Shown here: positions 34,981 to 41,977 of the stretch, piece after piece
Position numbering within the stretch: the stretch's first letter is position 1
Layout: each line of letters opens with the position of its first letter
From: Corynebacterium provencense
GTDB lineage: Bacteria > Actinomycetota > Actinomycetes > Mycobacteriales > Mycobacteriaceae
Assembly: GCA_900049755.1 (NCBI GenBank)
Contig: LT160592.1
Coordinates: forward strand, 1,340,883 to 1,404,882
Reading direction: 5' to 3'
Length of the DNA stretch: 64,000 nucleotides
Notes under the pieces: generated by a model
The model's input: only the letters and a program-made list of their open reading frames with translations
Told to the model about the DNA's origin: nothing
Database searches by the model: none
Position numbers and translations under genes: made by a program

Positions 34981-35145
34981 GGCGGAACTTCCTGAACGGA
35001 GAAAAGGTGTGCCCCGCCGGGCTGTGCCGACCGGTGGCCCGGAGCGTGATGCTCGACGGTGCGTCTGCCGGTGGCGCCTCAGGCGCGGGACGGTTCAGGG
35101 GGTTACTTCCGCATGACGCCCCACGCTAGCAGCGGATGAGCGCGT
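34981..35145 (-). promoter_or_regulatory. Leader of the ABC-F gene with a promoter, mini-ORF and hairpins
   Basis: On the minus strand a TTGCGT / TAGCGT pair with an 18-bp spacer is followed 8 nt later by ATGCGGAAGTAA (35104-35115), a three-codon ORF (Met-Arg-Lys). Downstream are GC-rich inverted repeats (for example GCGCC-TGA-GGCGC). The leader from the mini-ORF to the gene start is about 130 nt, which is long for a single gene and of the kind used in ribosome-mediated attenuation of ABC-F resistance genes. Confidence 0.4.
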
Positions 35146-35163
35146 CACGCAACGGCGGGGTCA

Positions 35164-35411
35164 CGACGGGTCCGTCCCCGGGTCCACCGCCGCCATCACT
35201 TCGTTGAAGGGTACGAACGTCACTGGTCCGGCCCGGAGTTCCCGGGCGAGTTCGGCTCCGTCAATGTCAGCATGGTCGCGTCCAGGAGAATCCGGTTCAC
35301 GCTCCGCCGAGGGGCGGGGTCGGCATCATGTCCAGCACTCTGCGGAGGGTCGTCGTTCCCCGCAGATCGAAGAATCTCTCGACCCCGGTCGTCAGCCCCC
35401 GCCCACTCCGC
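35164..35411 (-). pseudogene. Non-coding stretch with possible gene remnant
   Basis: About 250 bp without an intact gene. On the minus strand a ~37-codon open tail (HADIDGAELARELRAG ... VPFNEVMAAVDPG) ends at a stop near 35164, and another frame upstream reads GLTTGVERFFDLRG. Together they look like the frameshifted C-terminus of a lost protein, but I do not recognise the family. Nothing else is seen. Confidence 0.3.
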
Positions 35412-35894
35412 TCATCCTTCGATGATCCGCCGGATGGCGTAGAGCGTCTCGGTGATGCCGTAGGTCGCGGCGTCCTTCCGGTCAGCCTCCTGGGCGGCGG
35501 CATCCTCCCCGTACTTCTGCGCGAAGAACGCCTCACCCTCGTCGGTGAAGCGGGTGAACTCGGTGATGACGGTGGCGTCGTCCCGACGGTTCACCGGCTC
35601 CAGCCGGTAGCCCCACACGGTGCCGGACGAGGTGACCTTCCAGGAGAATTCACGGCCGGGTTCCCAGGTCACGACCTCGGACACCGTCGACCACTCGCGC
35701 TCCGGGGTGCGGTTGTGGCCGGTGAACGTGGCACCGACGGTCCGAGCCGCGGGATCGGTCGCCGCAGCGCCGTTCCACTCCGCCCGGTAGCACTGGGGGC
35801 TCCACTCGCCGGTGCGGGTGACGTCTCTGACCAGCGCGAAAACCTCGGCGGGGGATGCAGCGACAGTGATGGAGTCACTGAGTTCGTAAGCCAT
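35412..35894 (-). CDS. SRPBCC (START/Bet v1-like) family protein
   Basis: A 160-residue polyketide-cyclase/dehydrase-like protein. The N-terminal SDSITVAASPAEVFALVRDVTRTGEWSP block is typical of the SRPBCC fold, and W-E-P-G-R-E-F-S-W-K-V follows. Such proteins bind hydrophobic ligands or act as aromatases. ATG at 35894 gives the canonical N-terminus right before the first strand. The gene is divergent from the SDR-MerR pair, whose palindromic promoter begins 41 bp away, so both may share the regulator. Confidence 0.8.
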   Translation of the reverse strand: MAYELSDSITVAASPAEVFALVRDVTRTGEWSPQCYRAEWNGAAATDPAARTVGATFTGHNRTPEREWSTVSEVVTWEPGREFSWKVTSSGTVWGYRLEPVNRRDDATVITEFTRFTDEGEAFFAQKYGEDAAAQEADRKDAATYGITETLYAIRRIIEG

Positions 35895-35929
35895 GGAGTC
35901 GAGGGTAGTCGGGCGGGACGCCACAGTAC

Positions 35930-35960
35930 TTGCCTTCGAGCGCGCTCGAATCTCTACGGT
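35930..35960 (+). promoter_or_regulatory. MerR-type promoter with 19-bp spacer and 16-bp palindrome
   Basis: TTGCCT (35930-35935) and TACGGT (35955-35960) are 19 bp apart, and the spacer carries the perfect palindrome TTCGAGCGCGCTCGAA (35935-35950). A stretched spacer over a palindrome is the mark of promoters untwisted by MerR activators. The -10 is 7 nt before the SDR start codon (leaderless). The merR gene is the second gene of this transcript. Confidence 0.75.
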
Positions 35961-35967
35961 CAGCTCC

Positions 35968-36897
35968 ATGACCGAACACAGCACCACTGCCCGCACCGCA
36001 CATCACCCCAGAACCTGGCTCATCACCGGCGCCAGTTCCGGCATCGGACGCGCCCTCACCGTCGCCGCACTGGACGCCGGAGAATTCGTCATCGGGACTG
36101 CCCGGCGTCCCGAACGGTTCAACGATCTGGTGCACCGGTACGGAGACAGGTTCACCGCCCTCGCCCACGACGTCCGGGACACCGACCGCGCCCCGGAGAT
36201 CATCCGACAGGCTTTCGACCTGACCGGACGCATCGACGTCCTCGTCAACAACGCCGGCGGTGGCCAGGTCGGCACCGCCGAAGAGATCGGGGACGCGGAC
36301 CTCCGCGACATGCTCGACCAGCACCTCTTCGGCCCCGCAGCCCTCGTCCGCGCCGTCCTGCCTCACATGCGCGCGGCTCATTCCGGCACCATCGTGCAGA
36401 TGAGCAGCCAGGGCGGACGCCTGTCCTTTCCGGCTGTCGGCAGCTACTCCGCCGGAAAGTTCGCCCTCGAGGGATGGTCCGAGGCTCTCGCCGGGGAGGT
36501 CAGGCCTTTCGGCATCCAGGTACTCATCGTGGAACCCAGCAGGTTCCGTACCGGGTTCAACGCTCCCGGCGTCCTGAAGACGGCGTCCGTGAACCCGAAC
36601 TATGAGCAGGTCCCAGGCGCGATCCGTGCCGACATGGCGGACGCCGACGGCCTCCAGGAAGGTGATCCCGCCCGTGCCGCGCTGGCCATCCGCCGCGTCC
36701 TCGACATGGAGGACGCGCCTCTGCGCCTCCCCCTCGGAGCGGAGGCGGTCGGCAATCTCACCCGCGCGTACCGGACAGCTCTCACGGACGTGGAACGCCT
36801 GGCAGAACTGTCGGCGTCCGCCGACTTCCCGGGGACGACCGCCCCGGTACGTGCCTTCCAGCGCAGCGTCAACGACGCGACCACAGCCGTAGACTGA
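35968..36897 (+). CDS. Short-chain dehydrogenase/reductase (SDR)
   Basis: A 309-residue classical SDR. Cofactor motif TGASSGIG, structural NNAG (VLVNNAGGG), catalytic Ser in SSQGG and YSAGK (Tyr and Lys) are in order. The TGxxxGxG context with the ARRPERF that follows suggests NADP(H). C-terminal ~40 residues extend beyond the usual SDR core. It starts 7 nt after a TACGGT -10 hexamer and is followed by the MerR gene after 4 bp. Substrate unknown; induction by the MerR ligand is likely. Confidence 0.9.
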   Translation: MTEHSTTARTAHHPRTWLITGASSGIGRALTVAALDAGEFVIGTARRPERFNDLVHRYGDRFTALAHDVRDTDRAPEIIRQAFDLTGRIDVLVNNAGGGQVGTAEEIGDADLRDMLDQHLFGPAALVRAVLPHMRAAHSGTIVQMSSQGGRLSFPAVGSYSAGKFALEGWSEALAGEVRPFGIQVLIVEPSRFRTGFNAPGVLKTASVNPNYEQVPGAIRADMADADGLQEGDPARAALAIRRVLDMEDAPLRLPLGAEAVGNLTRAYRTALTDVERLAELSASADFPGTTAPVRAFQRSVNDATTAVD

Positions 36898-36901
36898 CGC
36901 C

Positions 36902-37372
36902 ATGACCACCCGTGACCTCGTGGAACAGCTCCTGGCCCGCACCGCCGATGCGCCGGGGGAGGACACCGTCGACATCCTCCGTGACCTGCTCGATGACGCC
37001 ACCGTCGATCCTTCCGATCCGCCGCTGGGCATCTCGGAGGCCGCCGCACTGGTCGGGCTGAGCACCCACACTCTGCGCTATTACGAGGACCAGGGTCTGG
37101 TCGGCCCGTCGCGGGACTCCACCGGATACCGTCTCTACCATCCCGCTGACCTGCGTCGACTCGTGTTCCTCACCCGGATGCGCCTCTCCGGGATGGGGAT
37201 GGCGGAACTGAAGCGCTACGTAGCCCTGGTTGAGCAGGGAGAGGCCACGTTCCCGGAACGTCGCGCGATCATGGTGGCGCAGCGAGACCGGATCCGGCGG
37301 CAGCTGAGGGAACTTACACTGGCGCTGGAGACCACCGAGTACAAGATCCGGGTGTACACACCGGAGGGGTGA
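36902..37372 (+). CDS. MerR-family transcriptional regulator
   Basis: A 156-residue regulator. An N-terminal extension of ~40 residues (TTRDLVEQLLART ... DLLDDATVDP) precedes the winged helix-turn-helix GISEAAALVGLSTHTLRYYEDQGLVGPSRDSTGYRLY, then the second helical pair and a dimerisation coiled coil (RRAIMVAQRDRIRRQLRELTLALETTEYKI). No metal-binding Cys cluster occurs, so it probably responds to an organic ligand or redox signal. It lies 4 bp after the SDR gene, and an elongated palindromic promoter precedes that gene. Confidence 0.92.
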   Translation: MTTRDLVEQLLARTADAPGEDTVDILRDLLDDATVDPSDPPLGISEAAALVGLSTHTLRYYEDQGLVGPSRDSTGYRLYHPADLRRLVFLTRMRLSGMGMAELKRYVALVEQGEATFPERRAIMVAQRDRIRRQLRELTLALETTEYKIRVYTPEG

Positions 37373-37390
37373 GCTGGCTACCGTGGGGCC

Positions 37391-37696
37391 ATGTGCACCT
37401 CACCGCGTACCCGCCGACCGCTCACCTCGGCGGCACTGACTGTCAGTCTCGCCGGCGCGCTGGCGCTGACCACGGCCGGAACCGCCGTGGCCGCCGAACT
37501 CCCGTACAGTTCCGGGGTGCAGTCCCAGGTCAGCGGGGCGGTCGCGGACTCCGTCGAGTACGGCGGCTACGTCGCCGGCAGTGTGCAGGCGTTCTTCCGG
37601 CTGCCCGTCGACCAGGCGGTCTTCGGCAGTGCGGCCGCCGGGGCGCTCGCCCTGTGTCTGATCCTCCCGACCCGCGACGGCACCTGCGTCATCTGA
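37391..37696 (+). CDS. Small secreted protein of unknown function
   Basis: A 101-residue protein with a clear signal peptide (CTSPRTRRP, a hydrophobic LTSAALTVSLAGALALTTAG core, cleavage after AVAA at ~35). The mature ~66 residues have an AELPYSSGVQSQ start, a hydrophobic C-terminal stretch and two Cys (LCL, GTCVI) that could form a disulfide. No family recognised. It starts 18 bp after the MerR stop and may be part of that transcript or have its own TACCGT-led leaderless promoter. Confidence 0.65.
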   Translation: MCTSPRTRRPLTSAALTVSLAGALALTTAGTAVAAELPYSSGVQSQVSGAVADSVEYGGYVAGSVQAFFRLPVDQAVFGSAAAGALALCLILPTRDGTCVI

Positions 37697-37745
37697 ACTG
37701 TCCGAGGAGTCCGAGGAGAGCGAGGAGACACCGGGAGGACGCACC

Positions 37746-38087
37746 ATGTACGTCAAGATGATGAACGAGTACTCCGTCAACTGGCCGTTCTGGAACCCGG
37801 CGGGCAGTAATCCGGATACTGACCTGCCCTATCTGCCTGAGGAGATGGAGAACCCCCTCCCCCACCTGCCCGAGGAACTCGCGGACCGGGTCAGGGCCTG
37901 GACCAGGCAGTTCGCGGAGAACTATGAACGGAACTTCCAGTGGCCGTCCCGACAGATGGACCGGGGCCACCAGGAGGAGGGACGACGCCTCCACGCAGAG
38001 GTCGCTGCAGCTCTCCCTGATGACACGGTGGTGCTCCACTACTGGGAGACCGGTTACGCCGATGATCCCGAGGCCGCAGACGGGTGA
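37746..38087 (+). CDS. Small acidic protein of unknown function
   Basis: A 113-residue soluble protein rich in Glu, Pro and Trp, with an N-terminal hydrophobic/aromatic segment (SVNWPFWNPAG) and a central helix rich in Arg/Glu (DRVRAWTRQFAENYERNFQW). GGGAGG lies 7 nt upstream of ATG 37746. No signal peptide, helix or motif identifies a function. It lies between the small secreted protein and the converging ABC exporter genes. Confidence 0.6.
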   Translation: MYVKMMNEYSVNWPFWNPAGSNPDTDLPYLPEEMENPLPHLPEELADRVRAWTRQFAENYERNFQWPSRQMDRGHQEEGRRLHAEVAAALPDDTVVLHYWETGYADDPEAADG

Positions 38088-38130
38088 TCTGGCGGGGCAT
38101 GGCCACCCGGTCGGGTCTCACCTGGCGGCC

Positions 38131-39966
38131 CTACTCCGCGTCGCTCACCCCACCGGCGGCGAACTGGCTGCGGTACAGGTCCGCGTAAGCTCCGTCGGCG
38201 GCAAGCAGTTCCGCGTGGGAACCCTGTTCCACGATCGAACCGTCGACCATGACGAGGATCCGGTCGGCGTCCCGGATCGTGGAGAGCCGGTGCGCGATGA
38301 CGAACGAGGTCCGGTCCGCCCGGATCGCGTTCATCGCCTTCTGCACCAGCACCTCGGTACGGGTGTCCACCGACGATGTCGCCTCATCGAGGATCAGCAG
38401 TTCCGGGTTGCGTAGAAAGGCGCGGGCAATGGTGATGAGCTGGCGCTCACCGGCGGAGACTGAGCCCCCGTCCTGGGAGATCTCTGTGTCGTAGCCCTGC
38501 GGCAGGGCGTGGACGAACCGGTCGACGTACGCCGCTTTCGCCGCGGCGACGACCTCACTGTCGGTGGCGTCAAGACGCCCGTAGCGGATGTTGTCCATGA
38601 CAGAGCCTTCGAAGACCACGGCGTCCTGCAGCACCATCCCGGTGCGTGAGCGCAGGTCCGCCCGGGTCATGTGGCGGGTGTCCACCCCGTCGAGCAGGAT
38701 CTGTCCACCGGTGACCTCGTAGAACCGCATGATGAGGTTGACCAGTGTGGTCTTTCCGGCGCCCGTCGGTCCGACGATGGCCACGGTCTGACCAGGCTCC
38801 ACGGTGAGGTCCAGGTGCTCGATGAGAAGGTCGGAGCCCTCTCCGCCGTAGCCGAAGGAGACATCACGGAACTCGACCCTCCCCGGCCTCTGCCCTGATC
38901 CGGTGCGGGGGGACTGTGCATCGGCCGGGTCCGGATCCTCCTCCTCGGCGTCGAGGAGCTCGAAGACCCGCTCGGTGGAGGCGAGCCCTGACTGCAGCAT
39001 CGTCATCATGCCGGCGACCTCGCTGAGAGGCTGGTTGAATTCGCGGGAGTACTGGATGAACGCCGTCGCCGCGCCCAGGGTCATGGATCCTCCTGCCACC
39101 CGCAGACCGCCCACCACTGCGATGACCACGTAAGACAGGTAGGAAAGGAACTGCATCAGCGGCATCATCGACCCGGACAGGAACTGTGCCTTCGCACTGG
39201 CCCGGTACATCGCCTCATTGCGCCCGGTGAACTCCGCGGCCATCTGCTCCTGCCGGCCGTAGGCGACCACCAGTTCGTGACCGGTGAACGCTTCCTCGAC
39301 ATGGCCGTTGACCCGGCCGGTCTCGGTCCACTGGGAGACGTACTGGTGCTGTGCCCGGGTGCCGACCACACCGACGACAACCGCCGTCAACGGCAGTATC
39401 AGCAGTGCCAGCAGGGTCAGCTGCCAGGAGACGGTGAACATCATCACGACGACTCCGATGATCATCATCAGCGAGTAGACCAGCTGGCTGATGGCCTGCT
39501 GCAGGGCCTGCTGGACGTTGTCGACGTCATTGGTGGTGCGCGAGAGAATGTCCCCGCGCTGCCGGGTGTCGTAGTAGCTCAGGGGCAGCCTGTGGATCTT
39601 CCGCTCCACATCGGCCCGAAGGTCCACGACGACTGCCACCACCACCTTGTTGAGCACGTACCCCTGCAACCAGTTGAACACGCCGGCGACCAGGTACATG
39701 GCCAGTACGACCATGATCAGTTCACCCAGCCTGCCGTAGTCGATACCGGCACCCGGGTCACCGCGCCACATAGCCAGGACCCCGTCATAGATGACGTCAA
39801 TGGCGTGACCGAGGATCTTCGGCGCCCACACCGTGAGTACGACGCACACGGTGAGCAGGACGAATACCCATGCCATCGCGGCTTTCCTGGCCCCGAGAAG
39901 CCCGGTCATCCTTTTCGCCGCCGATCCGATGTTCCGGATCTTCTGCGGCTGCTGCGTCTCGTCCAT
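38131..39966 (-). CDS. ABC exporter half-transporter (heterodimer subunit B)
   Basis: A 611-residue half transporter with a six-helix permease domain (~25-345) and a C-terminal ATPase (~365-600). Walker A is GPTGAGKTT, the signature VSAGERQL and Walker B LLILDEATSSVD, with the Glu catalytic base intact; the H-loop is IAHRLST. Its ATG overlaps the stop of the upstream paralogue by one base (TGATG), which is typical for LmrCD/EfrAB/TmrAB-like heterodimers exporting drugs or lipids. The intact catalytic Glu here contrasts with the partner, see its entry. Confidence 0.92.
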   Translation of the reverse strand: MDETQQPQKIRNIGSAAKRMTGLLGARKAAMAWVFVLLTVCVVLTVWAPKILGHAIDVIYDGVLAMWRGDPGAGIDYGRLGELIMVVLAMYLVAGVFNWLQGYVLNKVVVAVVVDLRADVERKIHRLPLSYYDTRQRGDILSRTTNDVDNVQQALQQAISQLVYSLMMIIGVVVMMFTVSWQLTLLALLILPLTAVVVGVVGTRAQHQYVSQWTETGRVNGHVEEAFTGHELVVAYGRQEQMAAEFTGRNEAMYRASAKAQFLSGSMMPLMQFLSYLSYVVIAVVGGLRVAGGSMTLGAATAFIQYSREFNQPLSEVAGMMTMLQSGLASTERVFELLDAEEEDPDPADAQSPRTGSGQRPGRVEFRDVSFGYGGEGSDLLIEHLDLTVEPGQTVAIVGPTGAGKTTLVNLIMRFYEVTGGQILLDGVDTRHMTRADLRSRTGMVLQDAVVFEGSVMDNIRYGRLDATDSEVVAAAKAAYVDRFVHALPQGYDTEISQDGGSVSAGERQLITIARAFLRNPELLILDEATSSVDTRTEVLVQKAMNAIRADRTSFVIAHRLSTIRDADRILVMVDGSIVEQGSHAELLAADGAYADLYRSQFAAGGVSDAE

Positions 39967-41756
39967 CAGTTCCCCTCCCCTGTCCCGGCACCGGTGAGCT
40001 GTGACTCCACGATCTCGCGGTAGGTGTCGCTGCTTTCGGTGAGCTCGTCGTGGGTGCCCCGGGCGACTATGCGTCCGGCGTCCAGAACGAGGATCTGGTC
40101 GGCGTCACGGACGGTGGAGACCCGTTGTGCGACGGTGACCACTGCGGCGTCGACCGTCCTGGGCTGGAGTGCCCGGCGCAGGCGGGCGTCTGTCGTGACG
40201 TCGAGGGCGGAGAAGGCGTCGTCGAAGACGTACACCCTGGGTTCCGCGACGAGTGCCCGGGCGATGCACAGGCGTTGACGCTGGCCTCCCGAGACATCTG
40301 TCCCGCCCTGGGCTATAGAGGAGGCGAGACCGGACGCCGGGGCTCCGCCGCCCTCACCGCCGCCGGTTGTCCGTTCCGCGACGAAGTCTGCGGCCTGGGC
40401 GATGCGCAGGGCGTCCCACAGCTGTTCATCGGTGGCGTCCGACGCTCCGAAGCGGAGGTTGGACGCCACGGTCCCGGAGAACAGGAACGCCTTCTGCGGT
40501 ACCAGGCCGACCCTGGCGACAATGTCCGCCCGGGCCATCCTGGACAGGGGTACCCCGTCGAGCAGGATCTCCCCTGACGTCGGTTCGAGAAGCCGGGGGA
40601 TCAGGTTGACCAGGGTGGTCTTCCCCGACCCGGTGGCCCCGATCACCGCGGTGGTCTGACCCGGCCGGACGGTGAAGGACACTCCGGACAGCACCGGCTG
40701 GTCCGCGCCTGGGTAGGTGAAGGAGACGTCCCGGAACTCCAGCTCACCGGCCAGGCGCCCGGGCCGGACCGGGTTCTCCGGCTCGGCGACGGTGATCGTG
40801 TGGTGGAGCACCTTGTCGATACGCCCTGCACAGACGATTGCCCTGGGGAGCATCATCGCCATGAACGACCCCATCATCACGGCGACGAGGATCTGCAGCA
40901 GGTACTGCATGAAGGCGGTGAGCGACCCGACCTCCATCTGACCGTCACCGACCCGGTGACCGCCGAACCACAGCACTGCGGCGGTGGCGATGTGCAGCAC
41001 CATCATGATCACGGGTCCCATGAGCGCGAACACCCGGCCGACCCGTTCCGACACGAATCCCACGGCCAGGTTCGCGTCACGGAACCGGGAGGACTCGTGC
41101 CCCTCCCTCACGAAGGCACGCACCACCCGGATGCCGGCGATCTGTTCCCGCAGGACGCCGTTGATCGCGTCCACCCTGTCCTGCATCATGTTGAACAGGG
41201 GGACCAGCTGGGCGATCATCAGCCCGACGACGATGAGCAGCGCCGGCACGGAGACCCACAGCAGCCAGGACAGGCCGGCATCCTCCCTGAGCGCCATGAC
41301 GATCCCGCCGATGCACATGATCGGCATGGTGACCATGAAGCTCAGTGCCATGGTCGTGACCATCTGGACCTGCTGGACATCGTTGGTCCCCCTGGTGATG
41401 AGGGTGGGGACGCCGAACTCCCCCATGTCCCGGGCCGAGAACCTGTCGACTGTCCGGTACACGTCCCGGCGGATGTCCCTGCCTATACCCATTGCGGCGC
41501 GGGCAGCGCACCACGTCGCAGCCACCGCGGTGATGACCTGCCCGAAGGCGACGGCCACCATGACACCGCCGGTGGACCAGATGTAGCCGATGTCACCGGT
41601 GGACACCCCCCGGTCGATGATGTCTGCGTTGAGTCCGGGCAGGTAGAGGGTCGCGAGAGAGGAGACTGTCTGGAGGACGAGAACTGCGGCGAGCAGCCCT
41701 GTGTAGGGGCGCGAATAGGAGCGCAGGAGTCGGAGCAGGTGCACGCGGTCGAACAT
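39966..41756 (-). CDS. ABC exporter half-transporter (heterodimer subunit A)
   Basis: The partner of the downstream half transporter. From ATG 41756 it has 596 residues: six helices (~15-320), then an ATPase with Walker A GATGSGKTT, signature VSGGQRQRL and Walker B VYVFDDAFSALD. The residue after the Walker B Asp is Asp rather than Glu (FDDAFSALD), the degenerate-site hallmark of heterodimeric exporters, and the H-loop position reads VTVAQRVST (Gln for His). So one of the two ATP sites is degenerate. The Met at 41756 is preferred over an upstream Met because it precedes the first helix. Confidence 0.92.
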   Translation of the reverse strand: MFDRVHLLRLLRSYSRPYTGLLAAVLVLQTVSSLATLYLPGLNADIIDRGVSTGDIGYIWSTGGVMVAVAFGQVITAVAATWCAARAAMGIGRDIRRDVYRTVDRFSARDMGEFGVPTLITRGTNDVQQVQMVTTMALSFMVTMPIMCIGGIVMALREDAGLSWLLWVSVPALLIVVGLMIAQLVPLFNMMQDRVDAINGVLREQIAGIRVVRAFVREGHESSRFRDANLAVGFVSERVGRVFALMGPVIMMVLHIATAAVLWFGGHRVGDGQMEVGSLTAFMQYLLQILVAVMMGSFMAMMLPRAIVCAGRIDKVLHHTITVAEPENPVRPGRLAGELEFRDVSFTYPGADQPVLSGVSFTVRPGQTTAVIGATGSGKTTLVNLIPRLLEPTSGEILLDGVPLSRMARADIVARVGLVPQKAFLFSGTVASNLRFGASDATDEQLWDALRIAQAADFVAERTTGGGEGGGAPASGLASSIAQGGTDVSGGQRQRLCIARALVAEPRVYVFDDAFSALDVTTDARLRRALQPRTVDAAVVTVAQRVSTVRDADQILVLDAGRIVARGTHDELTESSDTYREIVESQLTGAGTGEGN

Positions 41757-41977
41757 ACAGGCAGCACCGGACAGATAGGACACGGTAAGTTGCCGGGGGC
41801 AGGACGCCACCTGCGGAACCGCGGCCGGGCAACGGTACAGCGGGGGCAGGACAGGCGACTGTACGGGTGGGGTACCGCGGAGGGGTGGGCCACCTGCGTC
41901 GCTTTAATGTCTGTGAGAGGACGACTAGATTTGTCACTTCAGTCACACCACTCCCTACGGAAGTCTTCGCTCGACAG

